From: Macrothele yani
Lineage: Eukaryota; Arthropoda; Arachnida; Araneae; Macrothelidae
DNA length: 64,000 nt
Assembly (NCBI GenBank): GCA_039090855.1
Contig: CM077006.1
Coordinates: 49,361,336-49,425,335 of the forward strand
Direction of reading: 5' to 3'
Shown here: positions 10,512-20,994 of the stretch, in pieces
Position numbering within the stretch: position 1 is the first letter of the stretch
Layout of the letters: each line of letters begins with the position of its first letter
Notes under the pieces: model-generated
Told to the model about the DNA's origin: nothing
The model's input: only the letters and a program-made list of their open reading frames with translations
Database searches by the model: none
Translations under genes and position numbers: made by a program

Positions 10512-11075
10512 ATGGTTGATGATGATGATTGCATAGTAAAACATTAGGAGAACGCGCACAAAATATCGTATAACTGAGATAGTTACTGTTATATAGCATA
10601 GTGAAACACTAGACGAATGGGAAAAATCCTTTATAACTCAAGTAATCACTATGATATAGCACAGTGATACAATAGCGAAGTGAGGAAAAAAGTATTTTTT
10701 GCTTTAGGTTGTTAGTGTATTATAGCACAGTAAATCATTAGGAGAATGAGATGAAAATCCTAGTAATTACTGCAACATAGCGCAGCCAAGCATTATGGAA
10801 GTAAGAAAAGCATATTTTATAACTTAGGTAGTTACTGTGATATAACATAGTGAAACACTAGCAGAGTTGGAAAAATCCCTTACAACAGAAGCAGGAGAAG
10901 TAGATACTGTGATTTAGAACAGCAAAATAGCAGGAAAATAAGAAAATAATCCGTTTTAACAGAATAGTTATTGTGATATAACATAGCAAAACAGTAAGAG
11001 AATGAGAAAAAAAATTTAACACTAAGATGGAAACTGTGTTATAGCATAGTGAAACACTAGAAGAAAGAAAAAATA
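10020..11075. repeat. ~75-80 bp AT-rich minisatellite
   Basis: Degenerate units contain ATAACTNAAGTAATTACTGT, then GATATAGCATAGTGAAACA and AGGAGAATGAGAAAAA. About a dozen units are recognisable. The array is interrupted by an RTE-derived element at 10365-10532. Confidence 0.8.
10365..10532 (+). mobile_element. Non-autonomous RTE deletion derivative
   Basis: The first ~45 bp match the 5' region of the RTE element at 62108-62155 (CCAAGGCAG, GCGACAT, AGGGTGCTAAGAA). The remainder matches the 3' end of the RTE copy at 32998-33090 (GAGACTGGC, GCAGACCGTT, CAGCAGTGGATTGATAATGG) and ends in a GATGATGATGATT tail typical of RTE. The whole coding region is missing. It sits within minisatellite units, so it was probably inserted as a ~168-bp unit by RTE machinery. 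Confidence 0.75.
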
Positions 11076-11077
11076 TT

Positions 11078-11632
11078 ACTATAAAGTTTTGTCTCAATCG
11101 AAACATTTTTACATAAGTTATAACGCATAAGGGCAATAAAATGGATCCCTATCCTATGTCCTGACCTTAGACCCCATTTCGCTCATTTTCAATAGGGTTC
11201 GTCCCCAGGTGGTCCCCTACCACATACTAAAATTTCATCGAAACCGAACCATATTTACGACGAATAAGGGCAATGGAATGCATCCCGCTCCAATGTCCCA
11301 ACCTTTGACCCCACTTCACCCATTTTCAATAGGGTTCGTCCCCAGATGGTCCCCTACGACATACCAAAATTTCATCGAAATCGATCGAACCACATTTACC
11401 CAAGTTATGACGCATAAGGGCAATGGAATGGATCCCGCTCCTATGTCCTGACCTTTGAGCCCATTTGTTCCATTTTCAATAGAATTCGTCCCCAAGTGGT
11501 CTCCTAGCACAAACTAAAATTTCATCGAAATCGAACCATTTTTACGTGAGTTATCGTGCGGACAGACGGACAAAGCTGGAGCATATACGCTTCTTCAACC
11601 TACGGTTGGAAAGCGTAAAAAAGGAATCTATA
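11078..11632 (+). repeat. Family-A repeat, 5'-truncated copy
   Basis: Starts inside the family at AAAGTTTTGTCTCAATCG, has three internal units (GGTTCGTCCCCAG..., ACTAAAATTTCATCGAAA) and ends with GAGTTATCGTGCGGACAG, AAGCTGGAGCATATACGC and the CAACC-TAC-GGTTG hairpin. Confidence 0.8.
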
Positions 11633-11739
11633 ATAAGAATAATTGACCGCATGTAGTGCTTTTGGCAATGTTATGCTGAGAAACTCTAGGTTAAGACATT
11701 CATGTGCAGAAAACTATGACTTCTACCACCTACCTAAAC

Positions 11740-12070
11740 ATCACTGCAGACCAGGTACATTCTTTCATGGCAACGGTATTCCCCTCTAGTAATGCCGTTC
11801 TTCAGAAGAATAATGCGCCATGCCACCGTATTCGGTATGTTCAAGAATAGTTCGTGGAACATGAGGAAGATACCAGGTATTGATTACCCTATCCTCTAGA
11901 TATCACATATATCAATCCAATCGGTAATGCTCTGGCCTCCTAATATCGATGATATCAATCCAATCGAGCACCTATGATTTGTGAAAGAACAGTAAATACG
12001 ATCTACAGAGGCTCAACCACGTAACCTACAACATTCAAACAATCTCCTGGTAACGTGCTGCTACCAGATA
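11740..12070 (+). pseudogene. Degraded Tc1-like transposase fragment (family 2)
   Basis: The translated fragment carries FMATVFPSSNAV, NNAPCH and a FVEHEEDT-like segment, followed by traces of an NPIG/IEH block repeated around 11910 and 11965. It corresponds to the C-terminal half of the transposase at 13778-14826. The second catalytic Asp is replaced (KNNAPCH against HDNAPCH) and there are several stops. Confidence 0.65.
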
Positions 12071-12074
12071 CCAT

Positions 12075-12683
12075 AAGACACCTTTAGAAAGCATCGATGT
12101 CTCGCCGGGTAAGAGCTGTTTTGGCGGTATTTGGAGAAGCAACATCACACTGTAAAAATTCTTCACGAGCCACTTTCCATCATTTCTTTCGTGAATTAAC
12201 GAAACATATTTCTCATACAACCTTTCCCGCGAAATGACGGGAAAAAACCTGAATTTTACGCATTTTTCCTACGACGGGAAAATTCTGAATTTTCAGAAAC
12301 GTTCGCGCAGTTTCTTACATTGACGGTAAATTACCGTTTTAGAGATGTGTTAACGGTAAATACTACATTTCCAGAAACCTTTTCGCAATTCCTTTCGTAT
12401 ATTAACAGAAAAACTCCGTTCTCATTTTTTCCGTGTCCGTATGACGAGAAATTACCGGTAATAGGAGCGATTAATGAGTATATTATAGGTTTGATTAACA
12501 TTTAAATCGCAATCGTCTATCGAATTTTGAAGTTCCGTTGCGCGATTGGTTATTGTGAATAGCATATTGCATTGATTTTGTTTATTGTGGCACAGGATAT
12601 TTCTTCTCCTCTCTCCTATTTTTTGCACCAGTTATTTATTATATATTATGTTACTGTAAGAAACCGGATGCTTAACTTATTGT
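12075..12683. other. No recognised gene
   Basis: AT-rich with several short inverted words (TGACGGGAAAA-like blocks near 12235-12450). No coding frame is supported. Confidence 0.4.
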
Positions 12684-12747
12684 GCAGATGAATATACGTC
12701 CATGTATCAGTCTTTGGACAGATTAAGACAAAAGCTACTATAGCTAT
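12684..12747 (+). other. 60-bp segment paralogous to 13711-13765
   Basis: This stretch and 13711-13765 can be read in the same frame as (D/E)YTS(V/M)YQSLDRLRQKLL followed by a stop. Four base differences separate them; two are third-position and one is a synonymous leucine change. That could mean a small coding exon in two copies. It could equally be untranslated leader shared by two Tc1-like relics. The function is unknown. Confidence 0.35.
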
Positions 12748-13073
12748 CCTTTCCAGATCAGATCAGATCATATGTAGAGGATTTTAGGAAGGGAGTGTCT
12801 CACCCCAGGTCTTAAACAACCCTTAGAATTAGGAAGCTAGGAGATTTGGGCTAGAGTGCCCGATAGGAAAGTGACACGGAAGCGATGTAGAAAGGGGGAT
12901 GAAGACGCCCTTATTTATTACCGGGGCTAGTACCCGGGGTCAGACGGTTTAACGTGCCCATTCGACGCACGGCGGGTATTTAGTGGTTCGAACGTTCGTA
13001 CCTGCAGAGGATCGAACCTGAGGTTATCTCCATGGCAGTCACGAACTTTGACCACTAGGCCACCCGCGGCCCC
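12748..13073 (-). repeat. tRNA-derived SINE (family C), full copy
   Basis: Minus-strand head GGCCGCGGGTGGCCTAGTGG with a B box AGGTTCGATCC, a long body (GGGCACGTTAAACCGTCTG) and a GATCTGATCTGATC end. An 11-bp duplication ACTATAGCTAT flanks it at 12737-12747 and 13074-13084. Other copies lie at 37279 and 51198. Confidence 0.9.
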
Positions 13074-13107
13074 ACTATAGCTATGCAATGTAAATTTTGT
13101 ATTAAGG

Positions 13108-13136
13108 AGGGTTTTTTTTTTTTTTTTTTTTTTTTT
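13108..13136. repeat. Poly-T tract
   Basis: Around 26 consecutive T residues between two SINEs. Confidence 0.7.
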
Positions 13137-13247
13137 GTGAAATAATACTGTAAAAAAGTACATTTCACCTTTTCTAAAGATAGCTGAAAGTCATAGTCGA
13201 AAAAAAAAATCAAGTTGCAAAGCATTTTATTTCTTCGAAAAATCACG

Positions 13248-13471
13248 GCTGCCCGGTGGCGCAGGGGTCTAAGCGATGGCTTCAGATCTCTCGTCCGAGA
13301 TGGGTCCGGGTTCGAATCCCGGTGAGGCATGGATGTTGTATTTGCCTTACGGCACTGTCTCTCTTCCTTCCCTGGAGTCAGTGATCCTAAATTAGGGACC
13401 TGAGACTGCTTATAGCTCATTGAGTTGCTCACGGTAGTCGTTAAACCCTCGATCAAAGAAAGGAAAGAAAA
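13248..13471 (+). repeat. tRNA-derived SINE (family B), full copy
   Basis: The tRNA-like head reads GCCCGGTGGCGCAGGGGTCT with a B box GGGTTCGAATCCCGG. The body ends in an AAAGAAAGGAAAGAAAA tail. It is flanked by an 11-bp duplication GAAAAATCACG at 13237-13247 and 13472-13482. Confidence 0.9.
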
Positions 13472-13554
13472 GAAAAATCACGATGAGAAATGCTTAATTT
13501 GTGAAAAGTGCTCCAACAGAAAAAAGAAAAATATACCAATCTATTCAGAAAAAA

Positions 13555-14856
13555 TACACGCATGAGCCATTACATTATGATCACCCCCAGCCCAGCAAAA
13601 TGAGCTCGCCTGGAAACCGAACGGTGGCACAGGTGAAGTTCACAGAGCAGTATACTGTGTACATACACAACCCGAGAACCGGCTTTCGGTTAGTAGAGTG
13701 TTCGGATGATTATACGTCTGTGTATCAGTCTCTGGACAGATTAAGACAAAAGCTACTATAGCTATTCCAGAGTAAGTATGGGAAAAGCTACCGATTTATT
13801 GCTGTTTAATAAAGGACAAATTGTGTTGGCACAGCGACTCGGAACTATGATCTCGGAAACGGCACGGCTTATCGGCTGTTCACGTGCCGCTGCAGTGAGT
13901 ACGTATCAAAAGTGGTGCACATATGGCCAAACGACGAAGCGTCGTTTGGCCGTGTGTCGTCCGCAGCTCATTGATGTCACAGGGTAGAGGACACTGTCGC
14001 ACATTGTTCACAGCAACCGCAGGGCCACAGTGCGACAAATCACCCGCAGCTACAACGGTGGTGATCAAGGCAATGTGTCACAGCACACAGTTCATCGCAG
14101 CCTTCTGCGCATGAGCCTGCGTAGCCGAAGACCCAGCCGGGTCCCCATGCTCACTGCACGTCATCGCCAACAACTCATCAAATGGGCCCAAGATCATCGA
14201 GCTTGGACCGTGGATGATTGGAAGAAAGTGGCCTGGTCTGACGAATCAAGATTCCTGGTGCATCACGCAGACAGGCCGAGCGCGGATACGCCGGTTACCA
14301 ACGAAGGCTGTGGCACCTGGATGCACTGTTGGGCGGAAACAGGCAGGCAGCGGCCGTGTTACGCTGTGGACGATGTTTTCTTGGGACACTTTAGGCCCCG
14401 ATATCCCAATAGCTGACAGCTGTCAGGTATCTGAACATCGTTGCGGAGCAAATTCACCCATTCATGGCAACTGTGTTCCCTGCTGGTGATGGCCATTACC
14501 AACACGATAATGCGCCATGCCACACTGCCAGAATCGTCAAGGAGTGGTTCGAGGAGCATGCTGGTGACTTTCTGTTATTGTCCTGGCCTCCAAATTCACC
14601 TGACATGAACCCAATCGGACATTTGTTGTTCGACTTGGAAAAGCGGGTAAGCGCTAAATCATCACCACCCCGAAATGTACAGGAACTGGAGGACCTGCTG
14701 TTGACATTATGGTACCACATACCCCAGGGCACCTATCGTCACCTCATCGAATCGATGCCTCGCCCAGTGGCCGCTGTTTTGCGAGCTAAGGGGGAAGGGG
14801 TGGGGGTCTTAGAGCTTATTAGGTAGGTGGCCATAGTGTAATCGCTCGTCGGTGTA
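13555..14856 (+). mobile_element. Tc1-like transposon, family 2
   Basis: TA ends at 13555-13556 and 14855-14856. The terminal inverted repeats of about 31 bp are diverged (CCATTACATTATGATCACC against CGATTACACTATGGCCACC). One transposase frame lies inside. The stretch 13601-13765 before the transposase has an open frame of its own (see the paralogous segment at 12684). Confidence 0.8.
13778..14826 (+). pseudogene. Tc1-like transposase, broken
   Basis: Starts at ATG 13778 with MGKATDLLLFNKGQIVLAQR, a helix-turn-helix region (ISETARLIGCSRAAAVSTYQ). An in-frame stop near 13985 ends the first piece, and a later frame covers the SQHTVHRSLLRM and WSDESRF blocks (first catalytic Asp kept). A deletion near 14290 shifts the frame, and the C-terminal block is read from 14464, including HDNAPCH (second Asp kept). 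The third catalytic site reads SPDMNPIGH, so the family's Glu is Gly. The piece ends at 14826. It is inactive. Confidence 0.85.
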
Positions 14857-16250
14857 AGCTCCAATCGAAAATAAAATGACTAAAACACTAGCATCAATTA
14901 CAAAAAAAATAATCGTAGCGTAATTTGTTTTACGATGTTCGTGATTCGGATTTATGAACGTTTCTGGCTTAGTGGTTAAAGGCGTGCGCTACCAGTACCA
15001 ACGATAGGGGTTCGATCCCAACTGTAGCGAAAAAATTGTCTGGGGCTGAAAATTAATTGCAGAGCTGTCGATTCTGCGGAATTTCAGTTTAAATACGAAA
15101 AAACCTGAAATGGATTTTTCTGAAATTTCTTGACTACGGAAAATCGGTCGAAATACGCAAGTTAAAATAAGCGGGCACTCTTAAAAATGGAAATTTCTGA
15201 AAAAGACGGACACCTACCGGCAACTTTGCAGTACGTTATTTTCAGAAATTTTCCGTGAATTCACAGCACTTATTTTTTTACAATGCATATCAGGAAGGTC
15301 ATGATATTTTGTGATTTCAAGTATTTTTTAAATACGATAAATTTGGTGAATATTGGAAAAACGTGATAATAAGTAATTTTTGTGATGTACGACCTATTGG
15401 AATTTCACAGCATAAACAAATATACATCTAAATTTTGAACCTTACAATAATTTATCAGAACGTATGGAGTCTGCAGTGACAGGAAAGCACACATAAGCAG
15501 GACTTATTAAATTAAGTATCATACTATAACTTTAATAGAGCGCATTAATGCAGATCTGTCTATCTCTTCCAGTTATTCGATTTAACGAACTTGCAGTCAA
15601 TTTTATTAATTTCGTCTGAAGCCCTGGATATCATCGAGAGCAGAGAAATAACAAAAAAATAATAATAAATTGCGTGCTTCATTAGCTTCACTCTATTATA
15701 ATTGTCAGCTCCATCAAAATTTTCGCACCCCGATAACTGGGACACATTGGTTATCTTTAACGACTAATGGCAAGCGACATTCTTGCACGTTGAACCAGCA
15801 TATGCAAGAATCACATTAGCCGAAAGCTGACAACTAATTGAAAGTACTGACAAGAATAAGCTCAAGGACGAGTGGAGTATAACAGATCTGGTTGCTGTTC
15901 GTTAACTCGCTTTATGGCATTATCAAAACCAATAGGATGTCTCCGGATATTTTTTCTCTCTCAAAGAGGTTGGAATAACAAAACATACCAACTACCCTGC
16001 TTTTTTTTTTGAAGCAAGATGACGCTAAACAAAAACAAAAAGTACTACGTACTGCGCAGATCCTCCTAAGGCAAGAGGTTCACCTGTTATTTGGAGGTGC
16101 ATTGATTTTTAAACCTCATTTTATTAAAGACTCGATCAGGAAATTTAGTAAATTTTCTACTGACATACATACCACTAAGCTGTTCTCCGAGATTCAGAGG
16201 TTAGCTCCACAAAGAGAAACAAACTACGAGATAAAATTTTAACTGATTAT
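14857..16250. other. No recognised gene; one tRNA-like scrap
   Basis: AT-rich with short internal similarities (GAAATTTCTGA words near 15120-15265). At 14955-15035 a tRNA-like segment (TGGCTTAGTGGTTAAAGGC and GGGTTCGATCCC) resembles a SINE head without a clear body. The frame at 15560-15745 has no recognised domain. Confidence 0.4.
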
Positions 16251-16257
16251 TTACTTA

Positions 16258-16655
16258 ATGTTGCCGTATAAAACTTCTCCATTTACAGCGATCTTGGCAC
16301 ACAACTCGGGCTTCACTAACATCCATCGCTCGACGTACACAAGACCTTCTATACTTCATACTCATAATCTGTTTCTCATACAGACACTCTTGAATCTGGT
16401 AATCCCAGGACTTCCTTGGCCTTCCCTGCCTTTCCTTCCTGCCACTTGGGCTAAAAAAATTTCCTAGTAAGCAACTCAGCACTCATTCTTTCAACATGGC
16501 CAAACCACCGAAGCATATTAGTCTCCACCTTGCTAACAACATTTTGCTTCACATTACACAACTGCAACACATCTTCATTCCTCACACGATCAGAACGTGT
16601 CTTGACCCCCTCCCCACCCCCCACCCCACCCCCGTAAGTAAAGCAGCATTTCTCC
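16258..16655 (-). pseudogene. Non-LTR retrotransposon ORF2 tail
   Basis: Minus-strand translation gives RVRNEDVLQLCNV, then VETNMLRWFGHVERM, GRPRKSWDYQIQECL and DVSEARVVCQDRCKW in two adjoining frames. This order is the C-terminal tail of many animal LINE ORF2 proteins downstream of the reverse transcriptase. The two halves are in different frames (shift near 16455), and no reverse transcriptase core was found. The clade is not assignable from the tail alone. Confidence 0.65.
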
Positions 16656-16713
16656 AGCACACAAACGACTCCTCTGGAAGGAAAAATTATTATGCACGCC
16701 CAGTTGCGCTAAT

Positions 16714-18297
16714 TAAAACAAGTCAGTAAAATCATGCAATGCATTGATTATGATACGCTTTCCAACAAATCTCGCTCCTGTACCCTGACCTTTGACCCCA
16801 TTTCGATGATATTAAACAGAATTGGTTTAACATATCTCTGGAACAACATACTAAAGTTTTGTCGCAATAGAAGCATTTTTAATCAAGTTATGAGGACAAT
16901 GGCTGTGAAATAAATCTCGGTCCTGTGGCCTGACCTTTGACCCCATTTCGATGATATTCAACAGAACTGGTTCATTATACCTCCGGAACAACATAATAAA
17001 GTTTTGTCGCAATCGAAACATTTTTACGTAAGTTATGACGCATAACGGCAATGGAATGAATCCCACTCCTGTGTCCTGACCTTTGATCACATTTATTCCA
17101 TTTTCAATAGGGTTTGTCCCCAGGTGGTCATCTACCACATACTAAAATTTCATCGAAATCGAACCTTATTTACGCATGTTATGACGCATAGAGGCAATGG
17201 AATGGATCGCGCTTTTATGTCCTGACCTTTGACCCCATTCCGCCTATTTTCAAAAGGGCTCGTGCCCAGGTGGTTCCCTACCACATACTAAAATTTCATC
17301 GAAATCCAACCATTTTTACGGAAGTTCTGACGCATCAAGGCAATGGAATGGATCCAGCTCCTATGTCCTGACCTTTGACCATATTTCACCCCTCTTCCAT
17401 AGGGATTGTCCGCAGGTGGTTCCCTACGACATACTAAAATTTCATCAAAATCGAACAATTTTTACGCACGTTATGATGAATAAGAGCAATCGCCCATTTT
17501 CAATAGGGTTCGTCCGCAGGTAGTTCCCTACCACATACTAAAATTTCATCGAAATACAACAACTTTTACGCAAGTTATGATGAATAAGAGCAATCGCCCA
17601 TTTTTAATAGGGATCGTCCCCAGGTAGTTCCCTACCACATACTAAAATTTCATCGAAATCGAACCATATTTACGCATGTTATGACGCATAGAGGCAATGG
17701 AACGCGCTTTTATGTCCTGACCTTTGACCCCATTCCACCCATTTTCAATAGGGCTCGTGCCCAGGTGGTTCCCTACCACATACTAAAATTTCATCGATAT
17801 CGAACCATTTTTACGGAAGTTCTGACGCATCAAGGCAATGGAATGGATCCAGCTCCTATGTCCTGACCTTTGACCCTATGTCACCCTTTTTCAATAGGAA
17901 TCGTCCGCAGGTGGTTCTCTACCACATACTAAAATTTCATCGAAATCGAAAATTTTTACGCAAGTTATGATGAATAAGAGCAATCGCTCATTTTTAATAG
18001 GAATCGTCCCCAGGTAGTTCCCTATCACATACTAAAATTTCATCGAAATCGAACAATTTTTACGCAAGTTATGACGCAAAAGAGCGATGGAATGGATCCC
18101 GCTCCTATGTCCTGACCTTTGACCCTGCTTCGCCCATTTTCAATAGGGTTCGTCCCCAGGTGGTCCCCTACCACATACTAAAATTTCGTAGAAATCGAAC
18201 CATTTTCAGGTGAGTTATCGTACGGACGGACGGACAGAAGGACGGACAAAGCTGGAGCATATACGCTTCTTCAACCTACAGTTGGAAAGCGTAAAAA
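16714..18297 (+). repeat. Family-A element with expanded internal repeats
   Basis: Begins AAGTCAGTAAAATCATGCAA, then GATACGCTTTCCAACA, and ends with the hairpin CAACC-TAC-AGTTG and GAAAGCGTAAAA. Between them are about ten tandem units of ~105-175 bp built from CATACTAAAATTTCATCGAA, TTACGCAAGTTATGA, GCAATGGAATGGATCC and GTCCTGACCTTTGACCC. The expansion is about three times the length of the copies at 58918 and 59578, so unit number varies between copies. Confidence 0.85.
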
Positions 18298-18668
18298 ATG
18301 ATTCGATTTCGACGAAATTTTAGTATGTGGTAGCTAGGGGAACAAACTAGCGACGAATCCTATTGAAAATGGGCGAAATGGGGTCAAAGATCAGGACATA
18401 GGATCGGGATTCATTCTATCGGCCTTGTGCGTTATAACTTATGTAAAAATGCTTCGGTTGAAACAAAACTTTATCATGTTGTTCCGGAAGTACACTTTAC
18501 TGGTTCTGTTGAATATCATCAAAATGGGATCATAGGTCAGGTCATAGGAGCGTGATTTATTCTTCAGCCATTATCCTCATAACTTGAGTAATAACTGGAG
18601 TAATGGTTTCTGATATGTTGGAAAGCGTATCATAATCAGTGCATTGCATGATTTTACTAACTTGTGGT
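18298..18668 (-). repeat. Family-A element, truncated, facing the previous one
   Basis: Directly follows the expanded copy in opposite orientation. It contains TGGTTCTGTTGAATATCATC, GTTGGAAAGCGTATCATAAT and GCATTGCATGATTTTACTAA. The terminal hairpin end is missing at the junction, as if two copies were joined tail to tail. Confidence 0.75.
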
Positions 18669-18679
18669 AAGATGCAATT

Positions 18680-18770
18680 GCCAACTTCACAGGGAGCCTG
18701 TGGAAAACCCTCGAAAAACCGCAGACTACATGGCCGGCAGGACCGCCATTCGAATACCAGTCAGAAACCT
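18680..18770 (-). repeat. SINE family-D fragment
   Basis: The reverse strand matches the head of the SINE at 6985: a B-box-like GTATTCGAATGGC followed by a GTCTGCGGTTTTTCGAGGG block. Confidence 0.6.
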
Positions 18771-19197
18771 TAATAATTACTATAGATTAATTAAATTCCC
18801 AACTACAATAATTTCTTCACAGCAATATATACACATCAACGTTCTTAACAGTAGAAAAAGGAGCTTCAAGGGTCTGCCAAGTGAAAATGGATGTAGAGAC
18901 TAACTCTACCTTCAAACAAGCATGGGACGTTTATTCCACTAACCGTGAAGTTTTTCTATTGTGTTCTTTTAATGGAAAAGAACCATAGGACATTCGCTTT
19001 TTAAAAAGAAAACAAACTATACTGTATAGAGTTTACTGGACCGCTTTCCGGCTAGAAAAAGAAGTTCCGGAAACCCGTTCCGGCCCCACAGCAACAAAGA
19101 CGCTCATTTAATAACATGTGGGCCGACGTTTCGCCCTCACAACTGCAATAACACCTCGTGTCGCGGAACATACAAGGTGTTGGAAACGTTTAGGTAA
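18771..19197. other. No recognised feature
   Basis: AT-rich sequence up to the left end of the next Tc1-like element. Nothing coding is supported. Confidence 0.4.
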
Positions 19198-20750
19198 TAC
19201 ACTGGTGTGCAAAAATTAAGGACGAAGAGGAGAAATGAGCATAACAGAGGAACGAGCAGGCACAACGGACCGAAAGACCACTTAGGAGATAGACTAGGGT
19301 CCGGTACGCTAGGGCATGCGCATATATGCAGCATGACGTAGGGGAGGGGTCGGAAGGGTATGCAGCACACGGGCGGGGTACGCTCAGCAATTAGGTGAAA
19401 GCTATTGCACAGTGCACATCGGTTTGAACGACGTCGAGTTGCTGCCACCGTGTGATATGGCCAACAGGCAATCCAGTACAAGACATCTGGATGACCTTAC
19501 CAGAGGTCGCATCATTGGGAAGTTGGAAGAAGGTCGAAGTGTGACTAGTGTGGCCGAGGAGTTCGGGATCTCTCACAGCATCCTTTCACGAGCTTGGAGA
19601 GCATTTCAAACGACAGAAACAGCTGTCCGACAGTTTAGCAGTGGTCGTTCACGAGCAACCACGGCGGCGGACGACCTGTATATTGTCCTACAGGCGAGAA
19701 GAGACAGACGGCAGACGGCGGGAGAAATCGCAAGGCACATGCAACAGACAACTGGACGACCGTAATCGCGTTTTACCGTGGCCAGGAGGCTGCACAAAGG
19801 TGGTCTATTTGCACGACGACCAATACGGTGTATGTCATTAACGCCTGCTCATCGGAGACGGCGGTTTCTGTGGTGCCAGGAACACAAGTACTGGGCACAT
19901 CAGCAATGGGGTCGAGTTCTCTTTACGGATGAGAGCCGATTTAGTCTGACGAGCGATTCTGGACGTATACACATCTGGAGAGAGCAGGGAACACGCAATT
20001 ACACCTCCAGCATCATCGAAAAGGACCGGTTTGGAGATGGCGGGGTTCTCGTTCGGGGCGGTATCATGCATGGTAGCCATACTGACTTCCACATCTTTCA
20101 AGGAGGTTCAGTCACTTGTGTCCGCTATTGTGCCGAGGTTCTCCTGCCTCACGTGCGTTTGTTTAGAGGTGCTGTGGGTCCTGAGTTCCTCTTCATGGAC
20201 GACAACGCTACACCTCATCGCACAGTGGCTGTCGCAGAGCTGTTGGAAAGTGAAGATATTCAACGCATGGATTGGCCCGCAATGTCCCCGGACCTAAATT
20301 CAATCGAACGCGTGTGGGACCTTCTCGGGAGACGCTTGGCAGCACGTCACCAGCCGCCAGCAACGATTCCGCAGTTGCGATTGGCGCTAAAAGAGGAATG
20401 GGCCGCGATGCCTCAACAGCTCCTTGACAACCTCATCCTCAGCATGGACAGACGTTGTAAATCCTGCAACGCAGTCAGGGGTGATCACATCCTCTACTAA
20501 AGACTGGATTTTTCTTGGCAGCCGCCTGTCACATGGACGTTTCTGTCTTCTGTCCAGTTGTGCTCGAAGCTACCTTTTCAATAAAGTGCCTTTGTATCCT
20601 TTGGATTCCTTGTTTGGACGGTTTTGCTCACTTGTCCCATATTATTACATCTTGGGGATCTTATGGTATGATATGAGTCGATGTGGAGCACTTCTGCACG
20701 ACGTTACATTCGAAAAACCGTCTCGTCCTTAATGTTTGCACGCCAGTGTA
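19198..20750 (+). mobile_element. Tc1-like transposon, family 3, copy a
   Basis: 1.55 kb with TA at both ends and terminal inverted repeats TACACTGGTGTGCAAAAATT against TACACTGGCGTGCAAACATT. A single transposase is encoded. A second copy lies at 43366-44858 in reverse. Confidence 0.9.
19457..20500 (+). pseudogene. Tc1-like transposase with one frameshift
   Basis: I place the start at MANRQSS (19457), because copy b has the same Met at the same point. Helix-turn-helix segments (SVTSVAEEFGISHSILSRAW) are followed by a stop and a frame change near 19755. The second frame then runs unbroken to the TAA at 20498-20500. It includes FTDESRF (first catalytic Asp), FMDDNATPH (second) and SPDLNSIERVWD (third site, Glu kept; the usual NPIE is NSIE). 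With one shift in ~347 codons this is the least damaged DNA transposase in the window. Confidence 0.9.
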
Positions 20751-20757
20751 CTTCAGC

Positions 20758-20977
20758 CCATGATTTTTTTTATTGGGAGTTTAATGACAACGCGAGCAAC
20801 TTAATGGACTGTACGCAGTCGTCCGTTCCTAATTTAGGGGCACTGGCTCTAGCGAAGGGAAAGAGGCAATGCCGTAACAAACACAGCATCCAAACTTCAC
20901 CGAGATTCGAACCCGGATCCACCTCGGACGAATAGTCACAAGACAGCACTTAGAACATTGTGCCACCGAGGCGGCCC
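20758..20977 (-). repeat. tRNA-derived SINE (family B)
   Basis: Reverse copy. The B box shows as ATTCGAACCCGG, the A-box region as TGTGCCACCGAGGC, and the body TTTATTGGGAGTTTAATGAC is at the left. Short near-repeats CCATGATTT and CCAATGATTT at its edges may be the target duplication. Confidence 0.8.
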
Positions 20978-20994
20978 CAATGATTTCAGAGCGG

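Noticed and set aside
16496..16729. Plus-strand frame with proline-rich end
   Set aside because: It is the complement of the LINE tail coding on the minus strand.
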